In this document: positions 1-10,945 of the stretch, piece by piece
Layout: every line of letters starts with the position of its first letter
Position numbering within the stretch: the stretch's first letter is position 1
Origin: Rhodobium orientis
GTDB lineage: Bacteria; Pseudomonadota; Alphaproteobacteria; Rhizobiales; Rhodobiaceae
Assembly: GCF_003258835.1 (NCBI RefSeq)
Contig: NZ_NPEV01000051.1
Location: 1-39,084 of the forward strand
Direction of reading: 5' to 3'
Length of the DNA stretch: 39,084 bases
Position numbers and translations under genes: made by a program
The notes under the pieces: model-generated
The model's input: only the letters and a program-made list of their open reading frames with translations
The model's database searches: none
What the model was told of the DNA's origin: nothing

Positions 1-161
1 CGGAAGGTCTGCGAGCAGGTGCCGTGGTGGCGGTAAAAGGCCCCGACCGTGGCAAAGGCCGACGACCGGCCGGCCTTCACCTCCTCATACTCCCTGATCA
101 GGAAACGCCACTTCTGAACATAGTTCCGTTCAATCGTCCGGTCATAGCTGTTGTCGCGCAT
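1..161 (-). CDS. IS transposase, N-terminal fragment cut by the window edge
   Basis: An open frame starts at ATG 161 and runs off the left edge (53 codons visible). An AAGGAG ribosome-binding site lies 8 bases before the ATG. The peptide begins MRDNSYDRTIERNYVQKW and continues with a basic, aromatic-rich stretch ending GAFYRHHGTCSQTF. This resembles, from memory, the N-terminal helix-turn-helix part of IS481/IS3-like transposases that start with a 'YD.T.ERNY..K..FL..EYE.VK' pattern. No catalytic DDE residues are in view, so family and integrity cannot be settled. It lies 83 bp downstream of the ligA stop. What is seen is an in-frame ORF with a good start; the transposase identity is recognition of a pattern. 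Confidence 0.6.
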   Translation of the reverse strand, partial: MRDNSYDRTIERNYVQKWRFLIREYEEVKAGRSSAFATVGAFYRHHGTCSQTF

Positions 162-244
162 GGGTCGCTCCTTTCCGCAATCCCATCAGCGAATATCTGA
201 ACTCGCACAGCAATGACGGCTGATCAATCCCACGAAAGCACCTC

Positions 245-2401
<2,157 letters not shown>

Positions 2402-2512
2402 TCATTGGTCCGGCGCCCCGCGACCATTTCCCGGAGTTCCGTCCGTGCCGTCTTCATGACGCGGCGGTCGACCAAAGCAGGCGCCCGCAGCCAACCGCAT
2501 TCGGCACCCACA

Positions 2513-2708
2513 CACTCCGCGTCATCACCGGGCCCAGACCCGGTGATCCATGCTGCCTATCCTATAGGTATTGTCGCTTCAATAGACCAGCCGGCGTTCC
2601 CGGCCTGCTGGGCCGGACCGTGTTGTCAGCCGAGCGAAAAAGCTGCCAACTGATTGTTTTGAAAGGCCTCATGGATTGCCGGGTCAAGCCCGGCAATGAC
2701 GCGGAGTG
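2513..2708. repeat. MITE-like intergenic repeat with 12-bp terminal inverted repeats (copy 1)
   Basis: This fills half of the 394-bp ligA-recN gap (2390-2783), in which no gene is seen. The ends CACTCCGCGTCA (2513-2524) and TGACGCGGAGTG (2697-2708) are perfect inverted repeats. Just inside each end is a hairpin: CACCGGGcccagaCCCGGTG at the left and TTGCCGGGtcaagCCCGGCAA at the right. The left arm is thus an inverted version of the right arm. The middle shows no ORF. A degenerate relative lies at 30260-30383. Family name unknown to me; this kind of short palindromic, non-coding element is common between genes in rhizobial genomes. Confidence 0.7.
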
Positions 2709-2783
2709 GAGGGTGGGCGCTGGTCAGAACCGCATGCGCTGACCTTGACGCAAGCGCTTATTGTGTGGGGGCCGCCGGTCCCC

Positions 2784-4448
2784 TCACGGATGAATAAGCA
2801 GCTTGCCGGCTGCGGCGCGCGCTTCGTCGGTGACCGTGCTGCCGGAGAGCATGCGGGCGATCTCCTCCTGCCGCTCCGCTTCGCCCAGCGTATCGAGCCG
2901 GGTCGCCACCGCATCCTTGCCGAGCGAGGCCTTGGAGACGAGGAGATGGGCGTTGGCCCGTGCCGCCACCTGGGGCGCGTGGGTGACCGTGACGACCTGC
3001 ACCCGTTCCGCAAGGCGCCGAAGCCGCACGCCGATGGCCTCGGCAACGGCACCGCCGACCCCGGTGTCGATCTCGTCGAAGATCAGCGTCGGCGCCGAGC
3101 CCTTGTCGGCGAGCGAGACCTTCAGCGCCAGCAGGAAGCGGGCAAGCTCGCCGCCCGAGGCCACCTTGACCATGGGGCCGGGCCGGGTTCCCGGATTGGT
3201 CTGCACCCAGAATTCGATGGTGTCGAATCCGTCCGGGCTCTCCGATCCCTCGTCGGTCTCGATGGAGACCGAAAAATGCGCCCGCTCCAGCTTCAACGCC
3301 GGCAGTTCCTTGTCGACGGCGGCTTCAAGCGCCTTCGCCGTCTTCTTGCGCTTCGCCGACAGGTCCGCGGCCGCCTTCGCATAGGCCTTGCGGGCGTCAG
3401 TTAGTTCGGCTTCCAGCCCTGCCAGCTTTTCCTCGCCGGCATCGAGATCGGCAAGGTCGGCGGCCATTTGCTCAGAGAGCGCGGCAAGACCCTCGACCGG
3501 CACCCGGAACTTGCGGGCCGCCCCGCGCAGGGCGAACAGCCGCTCCTCGGTCTGTTCCTGAATGCGCGGATCGAATTCGGAGGCCGCGATCGCCGCTTCC
3601 AGCCCGGCGCGGGCATCTTCCAACGAATCGATCGCCCGGCCGAGCGCATCGACCACCCCTTCCAGCGCCCCCGGCGCCTCCGGGATCTTGCGCTCAAGCC
3701 GCCGCAGCACGCCGGACAGCTCCGGCACCGGCGAGGCCTGGCCCGAAATCGTCTCATAGGCGTCGTTGATGTCGCCGGCGATCTTTTCGGCCTGCATCAT
3801 CGCCTGGCGCCGCTCGGCAAGCTCGGTCTCCTCGCCGGGCTGCGGCGCAAGCTCGGTGAGTTCCTCGACGCTGGTCCTCAGGAAATCCGCCTCGCGGCGG
3901 GCTTCCTCGATACGCGCCTGATGCTTCTTGAGCCGACTTGCCGCCTCCCGCACCGCCTCGTGGATCGCCGCCACCTTGCCGGCATCCGCCTCGAGCCCGC
4001 CGAAGGCGTCGAGCAGGCTGCGATGGGCGCTGGCATCGACCAGCGCCCGGTCGTCATGCTGGCCGTGGATTTCAACGAGGCTCGCGCCGATCCGGCGCAT
4101 CATCGCAACCCCGACCGGCTGGTCGTTGACGAAGGCGCGCGAACGGCCGTCGGCGTTCTGCACCCGGCGCAGGATCACATCGCCGTCGGCCTCGATTTCG
4201 TTCTCGGTGAGGATTTGGCGCGCCGGATGCCCGATCGGCGGATCGAACACGGCCGTGACCTGGCCCTGGGACGTGCCGTTGCGCACCAGGCCGGCATCGC
4301 CGCGCCCGCCGAGGGCCAGCGCCAAAGCGTCGAGCAGGATGGATTTGCCGGCGCCGGTCTCGCCGGTCAATGCCGTCAGGCCGTCGGAAAACGCAATATC
4401 CAGCTTGTCGATGAGGACGATGTCGCGGATGGCGAGGGCGGCGAGCAT
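2784..4448 (-). CDS. recN: DNA repair protein RecN
   Basis: SMC-like ATPase that acts in double-strand break repair, in the cytoplasm on DNA. The 554-residue protein has Walker A GETGAGKS at 29-36. A central coiled-coil region follows (about 150-380, rich in E, A, R and K). Then come the ABC signature ASGGELARF near 428 and Walker B TLIFDEID at about 454-461 followed by TGVGG. Length matches the family (550-560). ATG at 4448. It follows bamD by 89 bp in the same direction, the usual alphaproteobacterial order bamD-recN-ligA. The 89-bp gap shows no obvious promoter. Confidence 0.97.
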   Translation of the reverse strand: MLAALAIRDIVLIDKLDIAFSDGLTALTGETGAGKSILLDALALALGGRGDAGLVRNGTSQGQVTAVFDPPIGHPARQILTENEIEADGDVILRRVQNADGRSRAFVNDQPVGVAMMRRIGASLVEIHGQHDDRALVDASAHRSLLDAFGGLEADAGKVAAIHEAVREAASRLKKHQARIEEARREADFLRTSVEELTELAPQPGEETELAERRQAMMQAEKIAGDINDAYETISGQASPVPELSGVLRRLERKIPEAPGALEGVVDALGRAIDSLEDARAGLEAAIAASEFDPRIQEQTEERLFALRGAARKFRVPVEGLAALSEQMAADLADLDAGEEKLAGLEAELTDARKAYAKAAADLSAKRKKTAKALEAAVDKELPALKLERAHFSVSIETDEGSESPDGFDTIEFWVQTNPGTRPGPMVKVASGGELARFLLALKVSLADKGSAPTLIFDEIDTGVGGAVAEAIGVRLRRLAERVQVVTVTHAPQVAARANAHLLVSKASLGKDAVATRLDTLGEAERQEEIARMLSGSTVTDEARAAAGKLLIHP

Positions 4449-4537
4449 GGCGGTCGGTCAGACGATCGATGCGGTGGCGGCTGAAGCGGGACGGCCGCGC
4501 GAGGTCGCGCGACGCCCCGGCCGGCCGTTCTGCCGGC

Positions 4538-5407
4538 TCAGATCAGACCGGTACGGGAAAACGCCTTGCTGATCCAGCTTGCCTTGTCCTCGTCCGGCTT
4601 GTAGCCGCCTTCCCTGAGCAGGGTATAGGCGTCCTTGTACCATTCGCTGTCCGGGAAATTGTGCCCGAGCACGGCAGCCGCCGTCTGCGCCTCGCTGACG
4701 ACGCCGAGCGAATAATAGGATTCGGTCAGCCGGGCCAGCGCTTCCTCGATATGCCGCGTCGTCTGGTACTTGGTGACGACGACGCGGAACCGGTTGATGG
4801 CGGCAACATAATTGCGGCGCTCCAGATAGTAGCGGCCGACCTCCATCTCCTTGCCGGCAAGCTGGTCCCGCGTGATGTTGATCTTGCGGTTGGCGTCGTC
4901 GGCATATTCGGATTCGGGAAACCGGGTGACGACTTCCTGCATGGCGGCGAGCGCCTTTTCGGTCATCTTCTGGTCGCGGGTGACGTCCGGGATCTGCTTG
5001 AAGTAGGACTGGCCGATGATGTAGAGCGCGTAGGCCGTGTCCGGATCGGTCGGATGCAGCGTCGCGTAGCGCCGCCCGGCGATGATCGCATCGTCGAACT
5101 TGCCGCTGGTGTAGTTCGTGTAGGCCGCCATGATCAGCGCTTTTTGCGAATAGCGCGAATAGGGGTGTTCCTTCTCGACCTTGTCGAACTGCTGGGCGGC
5201 CTTGCTGAATTTGCCCGAATTCGTCAGCGCCAGGCCCTGATTGTAGAGCTGGTCGGCCGGCGTTCCGTCGAATTCCTCTTCCTTGGTCGAACAGGCGCCG
5301 GCAATCAGCGCCGCAGCGACGAGCGCAACCGTCGCGCGCGCGGCCGGGCGCACGCCGACCTTGCGCGAACAAGTAGTCCGGTGACGCGGATGTCTCGTGG
5401 TCTCCAT
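4538..5407 (-). CDS. bamD: Outer membrane assembly lipoprotein BamD (ComL/YfiO)
   Basis: Lipoprotein subunit of the BAM complex that folds beta-barrel proteins into the outer membrane. I place the start at ATG 5407 (289 aa), with AAGGGA upstream. The open frame reaches back to 5533, but that extension (MPRHRTWHRATIWG...) has no signal character. From 5407 there is a basic N-terminus, a hydrophobic stretch ATVALVAAALIAGAC and a predicted acylated Cys at residue 39. Tetratricopeptide-like repeats follow: DQLYNQGLALTNSGKFSKAA, then YSQKALIMAAYTNYTSGKFD, then TAYALYIIGQSYFKQ. The lipobox has Ala rather than Leu at -3, a tolerated variation. It sits between lpxC and recN on the same strand. Confidence 0.93.
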   Translation of the reverse strand: METTRHPRHRTTCSRKVGVRPAARATVALVAAALIAGACSTKEEEFDGTPADQLYNQGLALTNSGKFSKAAQQFDKVEKEHPYSRYSQKALIMAAYTNYTSGKFDDAIIAGRRYATLHPTDPDTAYALYIIGQSYFKQIPDVTRDQKMTEKALAAMQEVVTRFPESEYADDANRKINITRDQLAGKEMEVGRYYLERRNYVAAINRFRVVVTKYQTTRHIEEALARLTESYYSLGVVSEAQTAAAVLGHNFPDSEWYKDAYTLLREGGYKPDEDKASWISKAFSRTGLI

Positions 5408-5509
5408 GCGAGCGTCGGTCCCTTCAGATGGCGCGGCGATACGCAACGTGCCGGAATTCGGTTCTTTCAAACCCGCCCATCCGGGCCTTTTACCCCAAAT
5501 GGTGGCGCG

Positions 5510-5533
5510 ATGCCACGTTCTGTGTCGTGGCAT
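5510..5533. other. Perfect 8-bp inverted repeat between lpxC and bamD
   Basis: ATGCCACG (5510-5517) and CGTGGCAT (5526-5533) form a perfect stem with an 8-base loop. In the direction of transcription (minus strand) it is not followed by a T-run, so it is not a standard intrinsic terminator for lpxC. It could be a protein-binding palindrome or a hairpin in the bamD leader. Only the symmetry is observed; function is unknown. Confidence 0.4.
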
Positions 5534-5583
5534 TGGAGCATTTTTGTGACCGAATGAAGGTGTGCGTCCGTGCGACCGGCCGT

Positions 5584-6549
5584 TCAGGAAACGTCGGGCC
5601 CGAGCAGGGGCGCGTTGGCGAAGGTGCCGACGTCGGCATGACCGGCGACGCCGCGCGAGGGCTTTTCGACGACACGCCAGGCCGACGCATCCTCGATCAG
5701 CGCCTTCAGCGCCATGTAGTTGAGCTTGTGGCCGCCCTTGTAGGAGCGGTAGAGGCCGAGGATCGGCATGCCGGCAAGGGCGAGGTCGCCGACCGCATCG
5801 AGCGCCTTGTGGCGGACGAACTCGTCCGGCCAGCGCACGCCTTCCGGGTTGAGGATCCGGTCGTCGGCGATGGCGACGGAATTCTCCAGCGACGAGCCAA
5901 GGGCGTAGCCCATCGACCAGAGCTTTTCCACGTCGCGCAGATAGCCGAAGGTGCGGGCGCGAGAGAGCTGGTCGCGGAACACAGCCGGGGTCAGTTCGGC
6001 GTCGAAGCGCTGGCGACCGATCAGCGGCGTGTCGAAATCGATGGTGATGTCGAAGCGGCAGCCGTCATGGGGCAGGAACTCGCCGAAGCAGTCGCCGCGG
6101 TCGACGCGGACCGGCTTCAGGACCTGCAGGTAGCGCCGGGCGGTGGCCGAGGCGACGAGGCCGACCTGCTCGATGGCATCGACGAAGCGCGACGCGCTGC
6201 CGTCCATGACCGGGACTTCCGAGCCGTCGATCTCAACGACGACGTTGTCGACGCCAAGGCCGCGGAACGTCGCCATCAGATGTTCGATGGTCGCCACCGT
6301 GGCGCCGCAGGGAGAGGCGATCACCGTGCACAGCTCCGTCGCGGCGACGGACTGCCAGGTTGCCTCGATCTCGACCTCGGCACCGGATTTGGGGTGGCTC
6401 AATTGAAAAACGATCCCGGAATCGGGATCGGCGGGGGTCAGGGTAATGGAAACGGGTTGGCCGCAATGGACGCCAATATCGGAAAGGGTTACCGCCTCGG
6501 CGAGGGTCGTCTGGAGCTCTCCTTTATGCCGATTGTTGTACCGTTTCAT
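5584..6549 (-). CDS. lpxC: UDP-3-O-acyl-N-acetylglucosamine deacetylase LpxC
   Basis: Zinc enzyme for the committed step of lipid A synthesis, in the cytoplasm. I choose ATG 6549 (321 aa) because AAGGGG lies 6 bases upstream and the protein then starts in the conserved LQTTLAEAV.LSDIGVH.G segment. The open frame extends to 6714, but without family likeness. Zinc ligands are visible as H90 (TIEHLMATF), H247 and D251 (VRHKALDAVGD). H274 in GGHKLN is the expected general acid, and SRARTFG is at 196-202. Length is close to the usual 300-320. It lies 373 bp downstream of ftsZ, past a terminator, so it should have its own promoter. Confidence 0.96.
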   Translation of the reverse strand: MKRYNNRHKGELQTTLAEAVTLSDIGVHCGQPVSITLTPADPDSGIVFQLSHPKSGAEVEIEATWQSVAATELCTVIASPCGATVATIEHLMATFRGLGVDNVVVEIDGSEVPVMDGSASRFVDAIEQVGLVASATARRYLQVLKPVRVDRGDCFGEFLPHDGCRFDITIDFDTPLIGRQRFDAELTPAVFRDQLSRARTFGYLRDVEKLWSMGYALGSSLENSVAIADDRILNPEGVRWPDEFVRHKALDAVGDLALAGMPILGLYRSYKGGHKLNYMALKALIEDASAWRVVEKPSRGVAGHADVGTFANAPLLGPDVS

Positions 6550-6856
6550 AAAGTGCCCCTTCGTTGATACCCCGGTTCGAAGCCGCCCGCTGCGCCGGGT
6601 CGGTCCGTTCCGTCCCTTGCAGGATCTGTGCGAATGTCGATGGAGTTCGAACCGGCGCCTGGGAGCGGCGCGTGCACAGAGCCCGTCCGATGCGACCGAT
6701 GATCGACCGAACAATCGTCACTTTATAGGCCGGGGGGTGGGGAACAAAATCAAGCTTTTTTACGCTTTGTTACGGCTGATACATTCGTAACCTATTGGAT
6801 TCATTGGCTATCGTGGAACCGCCGAGGCGCCGCGTGCCTATTTCGAAACCAAGATC
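6550..6856 (-). other. lpxC upstream region, no gene seen
   Basis: About 300 bp between the ftsZ terminator and the lpxC start. The stretch 6740-6800 is AT-rich for this genome, with runs such as CTTTTTTACGCTTTGTTAC, and is the likely place of the lpxC promoter, but I cannot assign -35/-10 boxes with confidence. Apparent short ORFs here have no family character. Confidence 0.4.
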
Positions 6857-6888
6857 AAAAAACGGGCGCCGATTGCGCCGGCGCCCGT
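6857..6888 (-). terminator. Intrinsic terminator of ftsZ
   Basis: On the minus strand a perfect 10-bp GC-rich stem (ACGGGCGCCG at 6879-6888, CGGCGCCCGT at 6862-6871) with a 7-base loop is followed directly by a run of T. It begins 34 bp past the ftsZ stop. It should end the mraZ-to-ftsZ transcript and separate it from lpxC. Confidence 0.85.
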
Positions 6889-6922
6889 GTTTTGTCGTCG
6901 TAGTGGAGTCCCCGTCGGGCCG

Positions 6923-8692
6923 TCAGTTGGCCTGGCGGCGCAGGAATGCGGGGATCTCCAACTGGTCGTCGTCGAGCGGCGAGGCCGGGGCCGGCATGGT
7001 CCGGCCATGCGGGTCCAGTTCCGCCTGACGCGGGCGTTCGGCCTGCGGCCGGGGTGCCTGCGGCTTGGCGAATTCCGAGGTCGGCTTGTGCTGTGCGGCA
7101 GGCTTCGGGGCCTCGGCCCGCGGCGCTTCGGTGCGCACCGGGGCCGGCCGGGCCGGCTCCTTGCGGGCGACCGAGGCTGCGGCCTGCGGCGGCATGCCGT
7201 GCTCCTCGTCCTCGTCTTCGCGGTGGACGAGGCCGCTGGCCAGCCGGCGCAGCAGGCTGATCGGACGGCGTTCCTCGTCGTGGTCGTCGCCGCCGCGCAG
7301 CTCCTGCTGGGCGATCTGCGGGAACTCCTCGACCCGCGGCATGCGCGGCGCGCGCGCCGGAACTTCCGCCGCCGGCGGAATGTAGGGCGCATCAACCCGG
7401 TCCGCCGCGGCTTCCATCGTCGGGGCCTCGTCGAGCGCCGAACCGGCATCGTCGTTCAGCACCGGCTCGGGACGATAGGGCTCGATGGTGACCTCCGGAT
7501 CGGCACTGGTCGGTGCGGCGCGCGGCGGCTCCGCCGGACGTGGGGCCTTGGCGGCCTGCGGGCGCGGCGTTGCCGGCACCGTGCGCGGCGGCGCCTCGGC
7601 GGCAATCGGCGCGACGTCCGGCGCGATCTCCGGCTTCTCGGCGGCGCCCTTGCCGGCGGCGTTCTTCAGCCGCGCGGCCAGCTCCGCCATGCGGGTCTCG
7701 GCCGGGCTTGCCTCTTCCGTCTCCACCCGGTCGATGCCGGTGGCGACGACGGAGACCCGGATGATGCCTTCCAGCGAATCGTCGAAGGTGGCGCCGAGGA
7801 TGATGTTGGCCTCGGAATCCACTTCCTCGCGGATGCGGGTGGCCGCCTCGTCGACCTCGAACAGGGTCAGGTCCTTGCCGCCGGTGATCGAGATAAGGAG
7901 GCCGCGGGCGCCCTTCATGGAGGTCTCGTCGAGCAGCGGATTGGCGATCGCCGCCTCGGCCGCCTGCAGGGCGCGCTTCTCGCCGGACGCCTCGCCGGTG
8001 CCCATCATCGCCTTGCCCATGGAGCGCATGATCGAGCGCACGTCGGCGAAGTCGAGGTTGATGAGGCCTTCCTTGACCATCAGGTCGGTGATGCAGGCAA
8101 CGCCCGAATAGAGCACCTGGTCGGCCATGGCGAAGGCGTCCGCGAAGGTCGTCTTCTCATTGGCGATCCGGAACAGGTTCTGGTTCGGAATGACGATCAG
8201 CGTATCGACGCTGGCCTGCAGTTCCTCGATCCCGTCCTCGGCGGTGCGCTGGCGGCGCTGACCCTCGAAATGGAACGGCTTGGTGACGACGCCGACCGTC
8301 AGGATGCCGAGTTCTCGGGCCGCCCGGGCGATTACCGGCGCGGCGCCCGTGCCCGTGCCGCCGCCCATGCCGGCGGTGACGAACACCATGTGCGCGCCTT
8401 CCAGGTGATCCTTGATCTCGTCGATCACCTCCTCGGCCGCGGCACAGCCGACTTCCGGCTGCGAGCCGGCGCCGAGACCCTCGGTCACCGCCACGCCCAT
8501 CTGGATGATCCGCTCCGCCTTGGACAGCGACAGCGCCTGGGCGTCGGTATTGGCGACGACGAAGTCGCAGCCGTCCAGCCCGGCCTGGATCATGTTGTTG
8601 ACCGCATTGCCACCGGCGCCACCGACACCGAACACGGTTATCCTGGGCTTCAGCTCGGTAATGTCCGGCATCTTCAGATTGATACTTGTCAT
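6923..8692 (-). CDS. ftsZ: Cell division GTPase FtsZ (long form)
   Basis: Tubulin-like GTPase that polymerises into the division ring at mid-cell. I start at ATG 8692 (589 aa), preceded by GAGGGTG. The frame stays open to 8761, but that part lacks family likeness. The GTP-binding region opens with [12 protein letters not shown] (21-32) and the tubulin signature GGGTGTG is at 110-116. The synergy (T7) loop contains [14 protein letters not shown]. After the globular part (about 320 residues) comes a roughly 250-residue linker rich in Pro, Ala, Arg and Glu. The conserved tail [12 protein letters not shown], which in other bacteria binds FtsA, closes the protein. About 590 aa is typical of rhizobial FtsZ. 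Last gene before the terminator. Confidence 0.97.
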   Translation of the reverse strand: MTSINLKMPDITELKPRITVFGVGGAGGNAVNNMIQAGLDGCDFVVANTDAQALSLSKAERIIQMGVAVTEGLGAGSQPEVGCAAAEEVIDEIKDHLEGAHMVFVTAGMGGGTGTGAAPVIARAARELGILTVGVVTKPFHFEGQRRQRTAEDGIEELQASVDTLIVIPNQNLFRIANEKTTFADAFAMADQVLYSGVACITDLMVKEGLINLDFADVRSIMRSMGKAMMGTGEASGEKRALQAAEAAIANPLLDETSMKGARGLLISITGGKDLTLFEVDEAATRIREEVDSEANIILGATFDDSLEGIIRVSVVATGIDRVETEEASPAETRMAELAARLKNAAGKGAAEKPEIAPDVAPIAAEAPPRTVPATPRPQAAKAPRPAEPPRAAPTSADPEVTIEPYRPEPVLNDDAGSALDEAPTMEAAADRVDAPYIPPAAEVPARAPRMPRVEEFPQIAQQELRGGDDHDEERRPISLLRRLASGLVHREDEDEEHGMPPQAAASVARKEPARPAPVRTEAPRAEAPKPAAQHKPTSEFAKPQAPRPQAERPRQAELDPHGRTMPAPASPLDDDQLEIPAFLRRQAN

Positions 8693-8783
8693 GGCACCCT
8701 CGTGTGCTTCATTGGCAGCCGCGTCTTCGCGGCGTTCCGTTCCGTCTTCTTCAACCGTCACCGTTTTGACCCTTCCGCGGCTG

Positions 8784-10109
8784 TCAGAAGCTTTCCCTGA
8801 TCCAGTTCCCGAACCGGGAGAAATAGCCTCCAGTTCCTGTCATTTTCTGGCGGGCAGAGCGCACTTCGAACTGTTCGATTTGCGCAACTTGCGGATAGAT
8901 CAGCAGCCCGACCGCCGACGCGAAGGACGCACCCCTGGCCGCCTCCGGCAGGCCGGCCACACCCAGAGGCCGCCCGAGCCGGACATTGCGCCCGAGAATC
9001 CGTCGCGCCACTTCCGGCAGGCCGGTAAGCTGGCTCGATCCGCCCGTCAGGACGACGCGTTTGCCGATACGTCCGGCGAAACCCGATTGGTTGAGGCGAT
9101 CCCGCACCATTTCCAGGATCTCCTCGATCCGCGGGCCGATGATCTGGGACAAAAGGGCTCGCGGAACCTGGGTCGCGGCATCGCCGTCATCCTCGCCGAC
9201 CGGCGGAATCGTGAGCACGCGTCGCTCGTCCGCGGCCGTGCCGATGGCGCTGCCATGCAAGGTTTTCAGTCGTTCGGCGTCCTGCAGCCTGGTCGACAGG
9301 CCGCGCGCCAGATCCGTGGTGATGTGGTGGCCACCGAGCGGCACGGCGTCGACATGGACGACCTGGCCGCCGGCAAAGACCGCGATCGAGGTCGTGCCGC
9401 CGCCGATGTCGACGGCCGCAACGCCAAGCTCGGCCTCGTCTTCCGCCAGGGTCGACAGGCCGCTCGCATAGGGCGTCGCCACCATGGTCTCGACGTCGAG
9501 ATGGCTGCGGTTGACCGAGAGTTCCAGATTGCGCACCGGCGCGGCGTCGGCGGTGACGACGTGCATGTCGACGCCGAGCCGCTTGCCGATCATGCCGCAC
9601 GGATCGTCGATGCCGCGATTGCCGTCGAGCGCATAGCCGATCGGCAGCGAATGGACGACGATGCGCCCGTCATGGGCGGTGTGCAGGCTGCCCGCTTCAA
9701 GCACCCGCTGGATGTCGCTGCGCCGCACCTCCTCGCCGTCGATGAGGACGTTGGCGGAGAAGGCTTCCGAGCCGAGCCGGCCGCAGGAGACGTTGACGAT
9801 CAGCGATTCGATGGTGACGCCAGCCATCCGCTCGGCCGAATCGACGACCATGCGGATCGCTTGTTCGGCGGCGTCCAGATCGACGACGACGCCGGACTTG
9901 ACGCCGCGCGAGCGCTGGTGGCCGAAGCCGATCACCTCGATGGTGTGGGTGCGCCCGGGAAGAAGCTTGTCGGCCTCGCGCGGCTTCAGCTTGGCGACCA
10001 GGCAGCAGATCTTGGTCGAGCCGACGTCGAGCACCGACACGATCGACGGCCGCCTTGTGGTCAGCGGCCGCATCCGGGGCACGCGGGTTTCCGAGACGAT
10101 ACCGCTCAT
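8784..10109 (-). CDS. ftsA: Cell division protein FtsA
   Basis: Actin-like ATPase that anchors FtsZ polymers to the inner membrane. 441 residues from ATG 10109. The ATG overlaps the ftsQ stop as ATGA, with GGAG upstream; the longer open frame to 10541 is only ftsQ read in another frame. The phosphate-1 loop is [13 protein letters not shown] (26-38), the second nucleotide motif is [15 protein letters not shown], and [13 protein letters not shown] is the adenosine motif. The C-terminal [12 protein letters not shown] looks like the membrane-binding amphipathic helix. 91 bp separate it from ftsZ. Confidence 0.96.
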   Translation of the reverse strand: MSGIVSETRVPRMRPLTTRRPSIVSVLDVGSTKICCLVAKLKPREADKLLPGRTHTIEVIGFGHQRSRGVKSGVVVDLDAAEQAIRMVVDSAERMAGVTIESLIVNVSCGRLGSEAFSANVLIDGEEVRRSDIQRVLEAGSLHTAHDGRIVVHSLPIGYALDGNRGIDDPCGMIGKRLGVDMHVVTADAAPVRNLELSVNRSHLDVETMVATPYASGLSTLAEDEAELGVAAVDIGGGTTSIAVFAGGQVVHVDAVPLGGHHITTDLARGLSTRLQDAERLKTLHGSAIGTAADERRVLTIPPVGEDDGDAATQVPRALLSQIIGPRIEEILEMVRDRLNQSGFAGRIGKRVVLTGGSSQLTGLPEVARRILGRNVRLGRPLGVAGLPEAARGASFASAVGLLIYPQVAQIEQFEVRSARQKMTGTGGYFSRFGNWIRESF

Positions 10110-10945
10110 GTCTCCGCCCCGGCGGTCAGTCCGCCCTTCTTGATGAATTCCCGGCGCGCTTCGGCAGCGCCCTCGGAAAGCCGGACGATGATGCGGTCGT
10201 CGAGCCGGAGGTCGACGGCGGTGATGTCGCGGGACAACAGGCCGTGCTCGTTGTCGAGCGCCACCAGTTCCTTGAGGGCGGCATTCACGCCCTTTTCCGG
10301 CAGCCTCACCTCGATGCCGTTGTCGAGCACCAGGTTCCAGCGTCGCTCGGCGACGAGGACGCCGGCATTGACGCGCGGCTTCAGGGTCGGGAAGCGGTCC
10401 AGGAGGGTAACGTACTCGGCGGCGCGCTTCTGGCCGCCATGGCCGACGATCATCGGCAGGCCGGCATAGCGCGGGCGGATGGTATCGGCGATCACCCTGC
10501 CGTCGCGGTCGATCACGGAAAGCACCTGGCCGCGCTGCCACAGCGCGAAGGGCTCCCGTTCCTTGACGGTGACCTGAAGGGTCGCCGGATAGAGTTTACG
10601 AATCGAGATCTGTTTGACCCACGGAATGTCCGAAACGCGGGAATAGGCAGAGGCGATGTCGTAGGTGAACAGCGAGTTCTTTTCCGGGATCGCCAGCGCG
10701 GAGAGGATCTCGCGCTCCTCGATCTCCTTCTGGCCGGAGATGCGCACTTCCTTGATCGAGAACCCGGTGGTCTCGGAGACCGCGTCGGTAACCTCCACGG
10801 CATGGCCGCCGAGGACGATGCCGTACCAGCCCCAGCCGGCGAGGAAGGCAAGGGCGGCAACGGTTCCCGCACGCGCCGGCAGCCACGCCGGACGCATGTC
10901 CGGCAGTGTCGTCCTTCTGGCCTTTTTCGCGCGCTCACGGGTCAT
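10106..10945 (-). CDS. ftsQ: Cell division protein FtsQ
   Basis: Bitopic inner-membrane protein of the divisome that recruits FtsL and FtsB. From ATG 10945 it has 279 residues: a basic cytoplasmic tail (TRERAKKARR), one membrane segment (about 27-46, AGTVAALAFLAGWGW) and a POTRA domain beginning GFSIKEVRISGQKEIEEREI (61-80). The FtsQ beta domain follows. I prefer 10945 because it overlaps the ddl stop as ATGA, as at neighbouring junctions. An upstream in-frame ATG at 10975 would add 10 residues (MDGGGCKLRS). Confidence 0.93.
   Translation of the reverse strand: MTRERAKKARRTTLPDMRPAWLPARAGTVAALAFLAGWGWYGIVLGGHAVEVTDAVSETTGFSIKEVRISGQKEIEEREILSALAIPEKNSLFTYDIASAYSRVSDIPWVKQISIRKLYPATLQVTVKEREPFALWQRGQVLSVIDRDGRVIADTIRPRYAGLPMIVGHGGQKRAAEYVTLLDRFPTLKPRVNAGVLVAERRWNLVLDNGIEVRLPEKGVNAALKELVALDNEHGLLSRDITAVDLRLDDRIIVRLSEGAAEARREFIKKGGLTAGAET

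Noticed and set aside
2740-2783. GGGG...CCCC stem after recN as terminator
   Set aside because: It has a mismatch in the stem and no T-run on the transcribed strand.
5408-5533. N-terminal extension of BamD to ATG 5533
   Set aside because: It would put more than 40 non-hydrophobic residues before the signal peptide; the ATG at 5407 has a ribosome-binding site.
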